DNA of 64,000 bases from positions 9,929,001-9,993,000 of the forward strand of contig CM061104.1 in the NCBI GenBank assembly GCA_030770545.1, read 5' to 3'. Made by a program: the position numbers and the translations under genes. Of this stretch, positions 41,665-54,559 are shown piece after piece; position 1 is the stretch's first letter, and the number at the start of each line of letters is the position of its first letter. This stretch comes from Macropodus opercularis (lineage: Eukaryota; Chordata; Actinopteri; Anabantiformes; Osphronemidae). The notes beneath the pieces were generated by a model. The model was not told the DNA's origin, made no database searches, and saw only the letters and a program-made list of their open reading frames with translations.

Positions 41665-44600
41665 CTGTGTAAATTACCATTTAGTTATGACCTCAAACAT
41701 GTGAGATACATGTGGAGCACATGTTTAAGTTTTGTTCACACCTTTCTACAGTTTGACGCTACAAATTTCTTCAGTCCAGACAGAGCAATGTTGTTTCTTA
41801 CCATGTTTCCAGAAACTGAAACACTTACATTTCAAATCCCACACAACACACAGAAAATGAGAGCGACTAGCAAATTAATGACTCGTAGTCACATTTCACC
41901 ATGATGCACTAGCGCAGGTGTTCCCACTTATCCAGTTTAATTAGGCCTCCTCTCAAAGTGTGACTTGTTGTTTTCCTCACAGCCCTGTTGTTGAGTTGAG
42001 TTGAATGCTTATTTATTACTGACAGGGTTAGGTGCATGCATTTAAAGAATATATATATATTCTTTCTTTTATTCTTTTATATATTCATTTTTTTCTCCTG
42101 TAAATGTATTTTTACAGCACAACAATATTAATATGAATTGTCAGGTTAAAATTTCACTTCTTATAAAAACAAATCCTGAACAATGTGGAATGTGTCCTGT
42201 TTCTCCCCCACAATCATAGAACACATAGGAACGACGTAAAGTGAACAAGCTGAAACGTGTTGCTGTCCTGCTTCACCTTTATCTGCAGCTGTAGCAGGAG
42301 CTTTCTCTTCAACTGACACCAGCTCTCCACGTTATTCCCTGTCTGTTTTATTTTAAGGTCCGAGGTCCATCAGTTGACTGAGTGCAATAGTCCAGGAAGC
42401 TACATCGTGTCAGCTGGACGATCTGTTTGTTTTTATCTCTTCGTCCAATCTCCTTCTGTCTTTATGTTTCTAGTAGTTCTCTCTTGTCTTCTGTCTCTCC
42501 AGTTAGCTTCCACTGTCAAGGCTCCGCTTATTACCCCATGAGCTGGCTGGTGCAGAGGTCAAAGGGCAGCGGTTGCTCCGAACTCAGGGCCACTGGCCGC
42601 CACAGAGCAGTTTCATCTCTACTAGAGTCTAAATGTGTTGGGCGTGGCAGTAGTCACCACTCTGCCGCACAAACTCCATCAAACAACGGTTCTGCAGAAA
42701 CAAAGAAAGAAGGAATAAACTGATGAAAACGGTGACAAAGCAGGCACAGGTAGGGAGGAAAGCGTGACTCTCCACTCACCGTACAACACAAACATTCAGA
42801 CAAACAACCAGGGGAAGCCCAGAGGCAGTCTGGGTAATCTGCGGTCACCTCTTCACTACTTACTCCTCCAGAAGAGTGCAGGCTATTCCAGGTTGTTGAC
42901 TATATAATGATCTATAATTAGATATTTATCCCATGTTACGTCCAATCAGGACAGAGGTCAGTTCTTTCCCATTCAGTCAATTCAAAATGTAAGAATCAAA
43001 ATAAACATTTTGCAAGTGCATGTGAGTAAAAAATAGGAAAAATAACAGTGAGACAGAGGATATAAATGAGATTAAATGATTAAATTATCACAAATTAAGC
43101 AGCACTAAAGGAAAGAAGAAGCAAATGACTAGACAGCAGCAGCAATAACACTGCTGATCTTCCCTGTTACCTTAGAGCGCGGTTTGAAAACAGGTGTGCT
43201 CCCAGTTGGTTGTCGACTGCTGGCTGTTTCCCTGTCACGGGCTGGGTCACCCAAAGAAGTTAAAAATGGATCTCGGTATTATTTTAGCGCTGTGTTAGGT
43301 TGCCAGACTTTCCTACAGTACCTGCAATGCAACGCTGAATGAAACACAGTAAGCTTGTAGGTGAGTAGAAAACACTGCTGCGAGGCGTGTTAGTAGTAGC
43401 CTCAAATAAGTTTAATCCTGTTAGAGCACATTCACCTCTGCTGCTCTCAGCTACACACCAGGTTTTCTGTAACAGCTCAAATCACTCTGGAAAAGAGGAT
43501 GCGCTAAATTCCCACATCTCAAACGTATCTGTAAGCCTATCCAGCCGTCTCTCTTACCTCAGTGAACGGCTTGGCTGCCGAACAGAGAAATCCACAAACT
43601 GGGACTGGGAGTTACACCAAAGTCCTGCAGCAGCAGCAGCAGCATTGGAGCCTGCAACAGTTTGGGTGCTGACATGCAACCAGCTGACTGCCTGTTATAG
43701 ACAACCCTGCAGGCACTGAATACCTGCAGCTGTATTTATAGCTGTATCCATACGGCAGCTGATTCCATGACACATCACATCTGAGTGGAAACATCAGTCT
43801 TTGAAGCCAGCGCAGTAGCCCTGTGTCACATCTGACCGTCTGGCAGCACACATGCATGTAGGTGGATGTTCTCTGTCGCTGCCTCTACAAATCTGAACAC
43901 GCTCTTTAAATTAATGCTCAAATGTTACACAACCTCTTGCAAAAGAGGGCACAAATATGGTTTCATTATATTTGAATCCAGAACTAGAAGCAGACAAACA
44001 AATGAAATATCTTCTGAATGTGTGTCCTTACCGCTCAGCTCTTCAGTATCATCAGTATCATCACAGTAAAGTCCACCTCCGTCTTAAACTGAGGGCTGAA
44101 ACAAAAAGTCTGTCTGAACAACCTGTAGCTGAAACATCCACTACAGCCTGACGCTCTCTGTTTGCCTGTGGCTATGGTGAACTGCAGCTCGGTCTCGCAG
44201 TAGCAGCGCACGGGGCTGGGCTGAGGATCTGCTGTGAGCTGGTCTAATCAGGCTGAGCAGGCATCTGACCCTGACAGCCCTGCCACCACCAGAACACTCT
44301 AATGCTCTTATAGAGAGAGGAGAAGAGCCTCGCTGCCCCCTTGCCCCCCCCCGGTCTCTCCAGCAGGTACTCGGTGGGTAGAGACGACGACCGCCAGCTG
44401 AGGAGGAGCAGGTTCAGCCACTGGAAGTCCGTGATCTCATAGTTCGCAGTTTTTTTCTCCGTAAAAAAACTAAAATCATTTGTGAAGTTCTGTTTCTGTT
44501 GTGGCACGTCTTTCTGAACCCTCTCATCTTTTCTTTGTGTCTGTCTTTCCCTCCTCCCGCCGCTCAAACAACTAAAAGTAGATGGTCTATTGAGAAAACA

Positions 44601-47600
44601 GGCAAACTGAGTAAGTCATCTGAGTTTGACCTCCGGGAATTTCTCTTTGTGCATCACTCAGTGTGTTTACAGGGCCATGGTATGGATATGTGAGAGTCAC
44701 CAGGCAGTCAGGGGTACAGCCTTTTTAAAGCAACGCGTTCTGGGGCCTCTTCTTCCTATCAGTAACTTTGAGTAGGGGTTAACATGACTGTTCACCCACA
44801 CATGGAGCTTTATAAAACACCTCTTACAAGCTAAAATTAGCTGAAGCACCACATGAACTTTTCCAGTTCAACACAGCAAAATTTGTTCCCTCACAGCTAA
44901 TTTTAAAACACATTTAATCTCATTTGCTTTTATTGCATGAATTATGGGGACAGATGTGTGATTCCTGCATAATACTCTGTGCCATGGTCCCATTTCCATT
45001 ATGGTGACCTGTCACCTTTTATTAGTCTGATAGCAGGCATAAATATAGCCAGAGGTGGTGATTAGCAGGCTCCAAACACAACAAGACAGTTGGGCAGATC
45101 AAGTCCCTCAGAAAGAATGAGATGGAAATAGAGATGACACTACTGTGCCTTGTCCTCAAACGAAGATGTCAGACAGTATCTGTGCAAACAAATGAACTGA
45201 ATGTCCCGGCATTTCACAACTTTTAAAGCACAAGAGTGTAAAGAATGCTTGCAGCGTCTGAACGCAGCCATAGCACAGTCACAATTGACTAACAAGGCTT
45301 TAAATATCAACCCCCTGTCTTATAAATGAAACGATTAAACATCTAATGCTACCTCTCGCTCTTGTGGGTGCTCCTCCTTCCCTGTCTCTCAGTGCTTCTT
45401 CTCACCCTCCTGCAGAACGTGTAGCTCATGAGTGACCATCTGTTTTGATCAGCAGTTCACTGGCCTAATGGTTTCTGGAAATGTGAGCTGACACCTTGTA
45501 GGTCAACCCTCAGATAGCAGTCATGTGGCCTGTCTCCCTGTCTTGTGAAAGCACTGGCCTGACCTGCAAAAGATTTCAGCACTGATTTCTTTCACTACAG
45601 CTTCAGAGAAATGACAAAAAAGTTCACAAACCTAATAAATATATTTTGATAAACCAAGCACTAGTCCTATTAGGGTTTTGTGCAAACTAGTGTTTTATAT
45701 GCTTGAGTGAATGTTGTTGAGTCTTTGTGTTGAGCCATTGTTTTGTTGGCATTGTGCAAGGGTTGGTGCTATTTAAATCTCCTGTCACCTCCGTACATGA
45801 GCTCTAATCTGGCTCAAGTAGATACTTGTCTCGTCCTCATTCCTGTCTGATGAATGTAAACATAGCTGCTGGTAAAAACAAACAAGACACACACAGACCT
45901 AGTTCAACCTTTTTATTATTAAACCGTGTTTATCTGAACACCAATCAGAAATTAGTTTACACTTTGCACCATCCACCCCAGGTCTCCATCACTCAGTGTA
46001 AGTGAGATTATTAATACCAACACACAGCTCACCTCTTCTGCTGGCATAGTTTGTATTCTGTCCCTCAGGCTCACAGCTCATGAAGCACTGTGACATACTG
46101 TGTAATTCCCTGAGCAACCAGGAAGAAACTGGATATGAAAAGGAAGCATAGTCCCACCAGTTTAATCCTCTGAACTGTAAACTGTGCTTCAGTGTTTAAC
46201 ACATAAGTGACATTCATACAAGTGTAAATGCTGCTGACGTCTAACAGCGTATGATTGTCAGATTTGAGTTTCGTAGCTATGTTTAGAGGGGATGGTGTAT
46301 CAGTGTGTGTGTTGCTCCTAGTAGGCCTGGGCTGGAAGTCCACATAACTCTGTGGTCTGGCAGTCACACAGGGACTGTGGACCAGTTTTCACCAGAATCA
46401 GCTGCATCATATGAGTTTGCAACCTAAATGTAGTAAAAGAACAGTTTATAGCATTTTAGTATGACACAACACAATATTATACAATGTAAAGAAATATATA
46501 ATAGATTTATGCCGTTCATTGCAGCATTTGCTCATTATTGGCTTGGGAAACCCTACGACAATTAGGAAGGAACTTACTGCAAATTTACAAGAAATATAAT
46601 GTCACTACCAACAGATTTTCTCTTTTCTTGCAAATAGTCAGGAGTCAGAATCTGAGTACTGTCACAATGTGTCATGACAAGATATGACACGGTGTGTTTC
46701 TGGCCAACGGCACGCACACAGCACCAGGAACGTGCTTAAAGGGCAGCTCACGCACACACGTTCGCAGAAAAGCCGACACACTACGAGAAACAATGCAAAC
46801 CGACACAGAGTCAGGCACAGTGCAAGGGGCAGCAGCTGTGGAGGGTAAAATTAGAATGTTTTGAAAGCTGAGAGTCAGACAACAAGGCTTTCACCTGCAG
46901 AGCAAGTGGTTGCCATGACACTCAGCTGTCAGCTTCACAATTCAACTGTACTATGACAGATATTTTATATATGTATATGCACATGGTGTCCTGAACTGAA
47001 GAAATGTGATCTGCCGTGGCCCACAATACGAGATGTCCCTAACACATGAGCAGAGAGTTATTTAGGAGACTAAAAGTCGAAAGCTCAGCACACACCCACG
47101 AGTAAAAGAAGCTCCAAAATACTGTCCTCAAGCATCTCGTTGTAATAACCCTGCTCAAGCTGAACTTATTTCAGCTGTGGCTATACAATAAGCAACAATA
47201 ACATTTAAATATTGTATTAAATTATTTCTGCACTTTTGTATTAATAAAAAACATAATCAAAAATAGTACAAAGACAGTTTTACTAGGCAATGATACTGTT
47301 CAAAATATATTGTTTTTTGTTTCGTGCTGTGAGCTGATGTCCCTCCAGTTGACATAAAACGCCACCTACTGGACGCTACCGGGAAATTACACAAACGTGT
47401 AGAGTTGTGCCACAAGCTTGTCTGGTGCCGATGACTTACTTTAGGCCGAAGCAAAAGGTTTTGCTCTTACACATAATTTCTTTCTTACACATGCTCACAC
47501 TGAAACTGATGCATCATAATAAAAATTGGCCTATTTTTATTATGATCTGTTTCACAGAGCACACAGAAGGACATGCACAGACGCAAACTACGTTCTTGGC

Positions 47601-49338
47601 TGAATTCTGTAGTGTTTCATAACATTAAGTACAGTTATGAGGCCTCTTATTCTAAATAAATAATGATGTAAAAATGATGAGACAATAGAGACATGACAAC
47701 ATAGCAAAAAGACACAGATCATAATTTTGACTACCTTATTAAACAGTGGTTATCTGTATGGTTATTCATATTTTATCTAAGATTAACCCTGTTGTCATTT
47801 CATTCATTGTTTTCCAGCTGATGATTTATTCGCCCTACATCAAAGTTTAGTCTACAAGTCATGAGAAATTATAGTAACACCACTATATTAGCATTAATTC
47901 CCTAATTCTTCAACAGAGTAGAGTATGTTTAATATACATGACATCGCTCTCAGGATGTGATCATACACATCAAGTGGCCAAGCGTTGACACCTGACTCCA
48001 CGCTCCCAGCTTACAGTGAACTAGGCTAGCAGGCCAAAGCTTAGTCAGGGTTACCCCGATGTTAAAATGGCCTCACGCTGACGTGAAGCAGAGTAAAGCC
48101 CATCTGCTGCCCTCTGCTCTTTAGTCGCCAATAAATGGATTAAACATCCTGCTAACGCAGCTCGCTTACATGTGTCTCCAAGGCGGAGAAGACGCTACTG
48201 TGTGTCTTAAGGAAGGAGGTCATGTGGGCAGCTTTTACACTCAACCAGCTGTTGCTGTCTGCTGTGCAGCCCACCTGCTGTTGTGTATTGACACCGTGTT
48301 GCATGTCGTGCTTGATCAAACCAGTGAACACATGTCCATCAGGTAACAAAGAGTAGTGCACACTCATAAATGATATTATTTCCAAAAGGAAAATAGTCAG
48401 TAACGCATGATTAACATGGTTATTTTATTCAGCCAATCTTGAAGGGAGTTACAGTAGAAAATGCACTAAAGATAATTAAGATTAACATACTGTAAATCTC
48501 AACCACTGTTTTTATACAGTTGTACATTAAAGTACAACATACATTATTATTGCTTTTTATATTATTATATCCTCAACATAATATTTTTCCTCCAAGAATC
48601 TTCAAATAAAGAATTGTTTTCTTTTCTTTTATTTAAAAGCTAAATATTTGACTCATTTTACACAATATTGTACATCTGACAGTAATATGGAGCGAAACAA
48701 ACACATGTTTTTCCTAAAAATAATACAGAATAATTAATAATTTAATTGCTTTTAAAAGGTTGTTACCACATCATACAGCATGGATCTGTTGTAGACTGGT
48801 TTTAAGGAGCTGGGTAGACAATGAGCCGTGCTGCTGTGTAAGAAACACATGACTAAATTCAGGTAATTGGCTGTTTTCACAGGAGGGTCAAGGTTACTTG
48901 TACCTGTGAGAAACAGATGGCATGCTGGGATTAGATCTTCTGTTTGGCTGAAGCTGTTGTGATTTCCGCCTTGACGCCCCACGGGACAAAAAACAAAAAG
49001 ATTAAGCTGAATATTACTGAATTATCAGATTTATCATATGCAAATAATTTGTCACATTTTCATTTGTATTGTGTAAAACCATTTTTTGGAAAACATCTAC
49101 AGTGAATCATAGTTAGGGCAAATACTAAATCATCTTTTGCTCAGTGTGCAAAGGATACATTAAAACTCTGAACTGAAGTTGTGTTCTGGCTGCGTAAACA
49201 TTATTTTTAATAGGCTGTGCCCCCTGTGTAGGAATTTCCACAGTGACAGCCTTGGATTTAGATTAAAAAGAGAAGGAGCCATTTGGCCACATGTGAGCCA
49301 AGTTGGAGTTAGGGCTTAGGGACAGATCAGCTGGGGGA
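41665..49338. other. Gene-free region between ptp4a3 and ndrg1 (5'-to-5')
   Basis: ptp4a3 and ndrg1 are divergently transcribed from the two ends of this 7.7 kb. No complete gene is recognisable. It should contain the ptp4a3 promoter and non-coding first exon(s), and ndrg1 upstream control DNA. Candidate exon-like segments on the minus strand at about 42540-42689 and 44250-44450 are described in the findings. A short (CAG)n lies near 43628-43643 and an AT repeat near 42050-42060. Confidence 0.6.
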
Positions 49339-49346
49339 TATATAAA
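49339..49346 (+). promoter_or_regulatory. TATA box of ndrg1
   Basis: TATATAAA lies about 200 bases before the ndrg1 start codon. A start of transcription about 25-30 bases downstream (near 49370) would give a 5' UTR of about 170 bases running uninterrupted to the ATG at 49544. A TATA-driven start fits a stress-inducible gene. Confidence 0.65.
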
Positions 49347-49543
49347 CCAGCTCAAACAAACTGTCACATGCAGCAGTGCCGCACTTATGTGGTTTCTCAC
49401 TGAAGCGTCCAAGAATCACAGATAAGGAGGAAATTTCTGTCTCTTCAAGAAGATAAAAGAAAGCCAGTAATTAAAGAGCCGCAGAAGACGCAGGACGTCT
49501 GATTTCCTTGGCTTCTGTTCTCGACTTCTGTGCATCAGCAACC

Positions 49544-52203
49544 ATGGTTCTGGAGGAGAACGAGTGTGACTCGATCTTTGAGCCACAGATCACTGTGAGT
49601 ATAACAACAACTGGTAACATGACATGGTCGTGTGCTGTACTTCTGTTGAGCAGATTCCTCGTTTTAAGTGGTGACCGACTACTATAATTACAGCTGGTTA
49701 ATACAGTAGCACATTAAAGCAATAGACCACCCAGACAAACTAGCACCACATCTAGACAACCTGCATGTGACTCATTCTGTGTGTTTGGCTTCAGGAGGAG
49801 CATGTTGAGACTCAGTATGGGAACATCCACTGCATCTTGACAGGGACTCCTAAGGCCAATCGTCCAGTGATTCTGACCTTTCATGATGTTGGACTGAACC
49901 GTAAGTGTCAGATCTCAGCGAGTCAATGGTTAATACCATTACATGCTAATATGTTAACATCCCAGGTTATTGCTGTATTATTATGATGTCTGTAACTCAA
50001 CAATGGTATAGATTTCACTCAATTTATGAATTGATAATTCACCTATATATATATTATCTTCCTTTAGACAAGTCTTGTTTTGAGACTCTGTTCAGACACA
50101 TGGACATGCAGGAAATCACGAGACACCTCCCAGTTTGTCACGTTGAGGCACCAGGGCAACACGAGGCAGCCAAAACCCTGCCTAATGCGTCAGTGCTTTC
50201 TCTTATTGTATTCATATTACATGTCATGCTGTATTCATACCATTCCTTCATGTGAGTTAGAGAGTAATCCCTCCACTGATGATCATACTGACTTTAAACT
50301 CTCAGGTATACCTACCCTTCAATGGACCAGCTGTCTGAAGCCCTGCCCACAGTCCTCAGACACTTTGGGTAAGTTCAGTTAAAGGTCCTCGGGTCCTCGA
50401 GGGGGAATGTGATAACTTGCTAATCTGATACACATTTAACAGATGATTAAAGCGCAGTTTAATCATCATTGACATCAGCCTTCACTCATGGCTTTTTGAC
50501 TATCCGCTTCTCAGGATACATAGCGTGATCGGACTGGGAGTTGGAGCAGGAGCCTACATCCTGGCAAGATTCGCTGTGAGTTCAAATCTGTGCGCTCGTT
50601 CCTCCGTTATATATGTAAACATTATATGTAAACCATATTAGACTTAATTCAGTGATGGTGTGATTTGTGTGTAAAAAACGCTGTCCTTGCATGTTAACCA
50701 TACTCCTCTCATGACGTGTGTGTGTTTAGCTGAACCACCCTGGTCTGGTTGATGGATTAGTTCTGATCAACGTCAACCCCAACGCAGAGGGATTCATGCA
50801 TACTGTTGCAACCAAGGTAGACAAAATGATTATGTGTTCAGTGAGTACTGACAGCTATTTGTTCTTGCGATTGGTCTTCCATTTGCCAACATGTGAACAG
50901 TTTTAGCTATTATAAGCTGGCTTCTAATTGTGTCTACATCATATTTTGTTTGTGTTACAGATCACTGAATGGACCCACACTCTCCCAGATCAAGTCATCA
51001 CTCACTTGTTTGGAAAAGTGAGTAACCGCATCTTCTTCACGTTAAGGTAATGAACGAAACTAAGCAGGTGCAGAATATCTCTGTCTTACCATCCGATTTG
51101 TTTTAGCATGAGATCCAAACAAACCACGACCTCATAGCTACGTACCGTCACCACATCACAGTCACAATGAACCAGTCCAACGTGAGCCAGTTCTTCCGCT
51201 CCTACAACAACCGCAACCCTCTGGAGGTGGAGAGACCAGTTCCTGGAGGAAACGTCAACGTCAGAACACTCAAGTGCGTACAACTGTACAAATTGTATTG
51301 TTGTGCATATATTGGACTGCAAGACAAAACACCTGAAGCCTCTACGCATCATTCTTCACTGGCGTTGATGTTGAGGGCTTTCCTCTGTCGACCTGTTGGG
51401 TCACAGGTGTGCCACTCTGCTGGTGGTAGGGGATAACGCTCCAGCTGTAGAGGCTGTGGTTGACTGCAATGCTAAACTCAACCCCACCAACACTACGCTG
51501 CTCAAGGTAAACGAAGCTTCAGAGCGAAGACACACGTGCATCTGTATTACACCATAAAACAGTGAATGAACTCTTTTTCCTAACACTAGTGCAGGTACAG
51601 TATTCTGAGGTTTCGCAGCCTGAAGTCACCATCTGTTTATGCTTCACTCTTTCAGATGGCAGATTGTGGAGGGCTTCCTCAGGTGGATCAGGTACGCTGA
51701 CGCGTTGGGTCAGCTCTGCTCTGATGCGTAATCTCCATTCATGAGTTGCTCATAATCTCTTTGTTTCCATCTTCCACAGCCTGCCAAAGTTATTGAAGCC
51801 TTCAAATATTTTATCCAGGGCATAGGATACTGTGAGTGACTACTGATTACCTTTAAAGAGAGATTATAGGAAGTGCTCAATACAGATTTCATGTGTACAC
51901 ATTAAGCAGATCTACATAAGAAAAATGTCAACTGCACAATAGCATCAAACTGTCCGTTACTGTTCCTCAGTGTCCAGTGCCAGCATGACCAGGCTTCGCT
52001 CAAGGACAACCTCAAGTTCCAGCTTCTCGTCCTTCGATGGCTCTCGCAGCCGCTCGCACACCAACGAGCTGCAGCGCGGCCGGACCCACTCTCACACCAC
52101 GGCTGAGAAGCGTGGGCGCTCACTTACTGACGTCTCCATGGAGAGTATTTCCAACACCACTGTAGATCAGATCATCTCAAAGTCCACTGAAGTGGCATGT
52201 TAG
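49544..52203 (+). CDS. ndrg1: N-myc downstream-regulated gene 1 protein, complete, 12 coding exons
   Basis: NDRG proteins are cytoplasmic members of the alpha/beta-hydrolase fold without catalytic activity. NDRG1 responds to hypoxia, metals and differentiation, acts in vesicle recycling and myelin maintenance, and is phosphorylated by SGK1. Exons 49544-49594, 49795-49900, 50068-50188, 50306-50368, 50515-50575, 50730-50816, 50961-51017, 51107-51273, 51407-51506, 51656-51691, 51780-51831 and 51971-52203 join in frame to 377 aa. Hallmarks are GTPKANRPVILTFHDVGLN, YPSMDQLSEALP, the glycine loop IGLGVGAGAYILARFA, GLVLINVNPNAEG, CATLLVVGD, MADCGGLPQVDQ, and the C-terminal SMTRLRSRT with DGSRSRSHT. 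The nucleophile-elbow serine is absent, as is usual in NDRGs. The N-terminus (MVLEENECDSIFEPQIT) is a short 17-codon exon unlike the longer human start. The mammalian three-fold decapeptide repeat is present only as one degenerate unit. It is probably one of the two teleost co-orthologues, perhaps ndrg1b. Confidence 0.93.
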
Positions 52204-52716
52204 AGCACACACCATCTTAATTCCAAATGGAGTAATACCTTATTGTTCTTACACCCACCCCACTTCATTCAGTCATGCCCTTTCATCTGCACTATATCAG
52301 GTAAATGTTCACAGTCTATACAGCATGACTTCCATAACTTACCTTTCCTGTTCCATCCTTCTGCTTATGTACTTACTTTGTGACAGTCATTTAGTCTGTA
52401 TTTAACTTTTAATTTCCTGTCATCGCTTACCAATTTGCAGTCATTACTGTTTTCTGTTATTTATATACACAGCATCTGAAAAACATAGAAGCTAAAATTA
52501 ATGTTTTGTGGAAGTGGACTCATTAAGCCATCATGCATTTATGGAAAACACTGCACCCAATCAATCAAAATAAGATGCAGAGTTATTTACTGTTTATATG
52601 CAGTTGATCACTGATAATTGCACAGATATGTTATTTTTGGAGTTCTGTTCAGTCCGAACATTAAAACACACAACTAATGTTGGTATGTGAGTCAAGGATC
52701 TCTGACACGCTCACCA

Positions 52717-52740
52717 AATAAACATTTTACTTTAAATAAA
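52717..52740 (+). terminator. Poly(A) signals of ndrg1
   Basis: Two AATAAA hexamers, at 52717-52722 and 52735-52740, lie about 510-540 bases after the stop codon. They give a 3' UTR ending at about 52745-52765. Confidence 0.65.
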
Positions 52741-52759
52741 CATCTGTGAGTTACTGTGA

Positions 52760-54480
52760 AATATCAGTCGGATTTCTGAGACTCTGGGACTCATGCTTCA
52801 GACGCACAAGACGGGTCTATATCTATGGAACCATTTTCTAAACAGACAGACAGACAGAGAGATCATGTTTCCATGATCTTTCCACTAGATGGAGCTCTAT
52901 AACAACAAGAACTTGCTGGAATAGCTACCCACTACACCCACCATTCATACACTAATCAATATTTCGTTTACTTGCCATATTTTTTTTATTTAAAAGCAAG
53001 TAAAACACATCAGTCTCTCTACCTGTAATGTACAGTAGTATTTACTGGACAGGGTGGGGAGCAAGGAGTTAACAATCTGCAATTGGCTTGAAGCTGACTT
53101 TCCCTTTTCTTCATCTTGCAGCAGTTTAATTATTTAAAACAGATCGTTTAAACCGGACATGTTTTGCAAACAGCTGCCAAGCTGTGCGACCACCACATGC
53201 ATAACATAAGGTGTTGACCCAGCAAGTACCATGCAACTATGACGTCAGTTAGCTTTAATCTAACAAAGTGTCTCCCTCCCTCCTATGCCATAATTTGCAT
53301 CACTCCTCTGCGTGGATAAGGATAATCTTTGAATTGCGCGTGTGTCTGTGTGCATTTGTGTGTGTATGGATGCTGGTTGCAGGCATGAATCCACTGCATG
53401 TGTAGGTGGGACTGAATGTGTGGGCCCATCAGTACAAGAATTGTTTTGGGCAGTGATTGTTACACAGAAAAGACACACAGATCTGAGGCAGCATAATGGC
53501 AGCCTGCATCAAAGTCACCATCATTTGGTGTGTGTGTCTGTTGGGGGAGCATCTTCTTTTCAAAGCCTCTTTTGTTTGGCTTACACTATATTATGATGAA
53601 TAATGTATGACAGAAATCTCTTAAGATTTCATGAGACATTTGCTCCAGCAGAACTGTGGCTTGTTATATGTAGCTGGTTTTTATTGACCTTTTGTGCATT
53701 TTGTTAGACTTTGAAATTGTGAAATCCTGCAATTTTTCATTTTGAAGGTTTATTTTTTTTGGGCTGCGCTGCCAACACAGTTATTATGGGTCCAAAGAGG
53801 GTTGAAAAAACAAAGGACAATTTAATTTAAGCTTCATCCTGTGGAGTGAGAAAAACATCCCAGCACCACTTTTCTCTCCTTTACCTTCATCTACAGACAT
53901 TTTATGAAAGGGCTTTTTGTTTTGCACATTTATATCTAATATGATATATTATGTCAATTTTTCCTTGTCCTTGCATTTTCATTTCAATTCCACTCTGTTG
54001 TTCCAGTGGTTCTCTCAGCATTGTCCCCATTAGCAGATGATTTCATTAGTATTAATTTATTTTGTTCTTACTCTGCAATCAGTGGTGGCTGATTAGAATA
54101 CTGTGCTCTGTAAATATGAAATAATATATGTACGTACAACAATGTAAAAATATATTTAATGGTGCTTGAGCTTTGAGATCCAGTCAGTGAATGGATTATT
54201 AAGGGGTCACATGGGGTCAAGAGGCCACTGAAGGCACAAAATGTCCCCATTAAAATGAGGACATTATCACAGAGAAAGACAAAATTCAATATTTGAGGCC
54301 CCACCCAAGTAAACAAACACAAAGAGACAATAACAACAGCTAGAAGCTGCAATGATGTTACACAACCACAAAACAATCCAGGAACAAAACCAGCTCACAG
54401 AGCAGCAACAACGTCAGCAGACACACACTGGCGATGAGAAGACACATGGCTTGTGTTGTGTTTGAGCAGAATGTGAATCC
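52760..54480. other. Intergenic region after ndrg1
   Basis: No gene is recognised. The DNA is AT-rich with short (TG)n and T runs. An (AGAC)n patch lies near 52840-52860. Confidence 0.6.
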
Positions 54481-54559
54481 AGCCACGCAGTGAGCGCAGA
54501 TCACAGCAGTGGATCACGACTTCACAACGTGTCGACATTAGTGTATAGGTTTGCATCGT

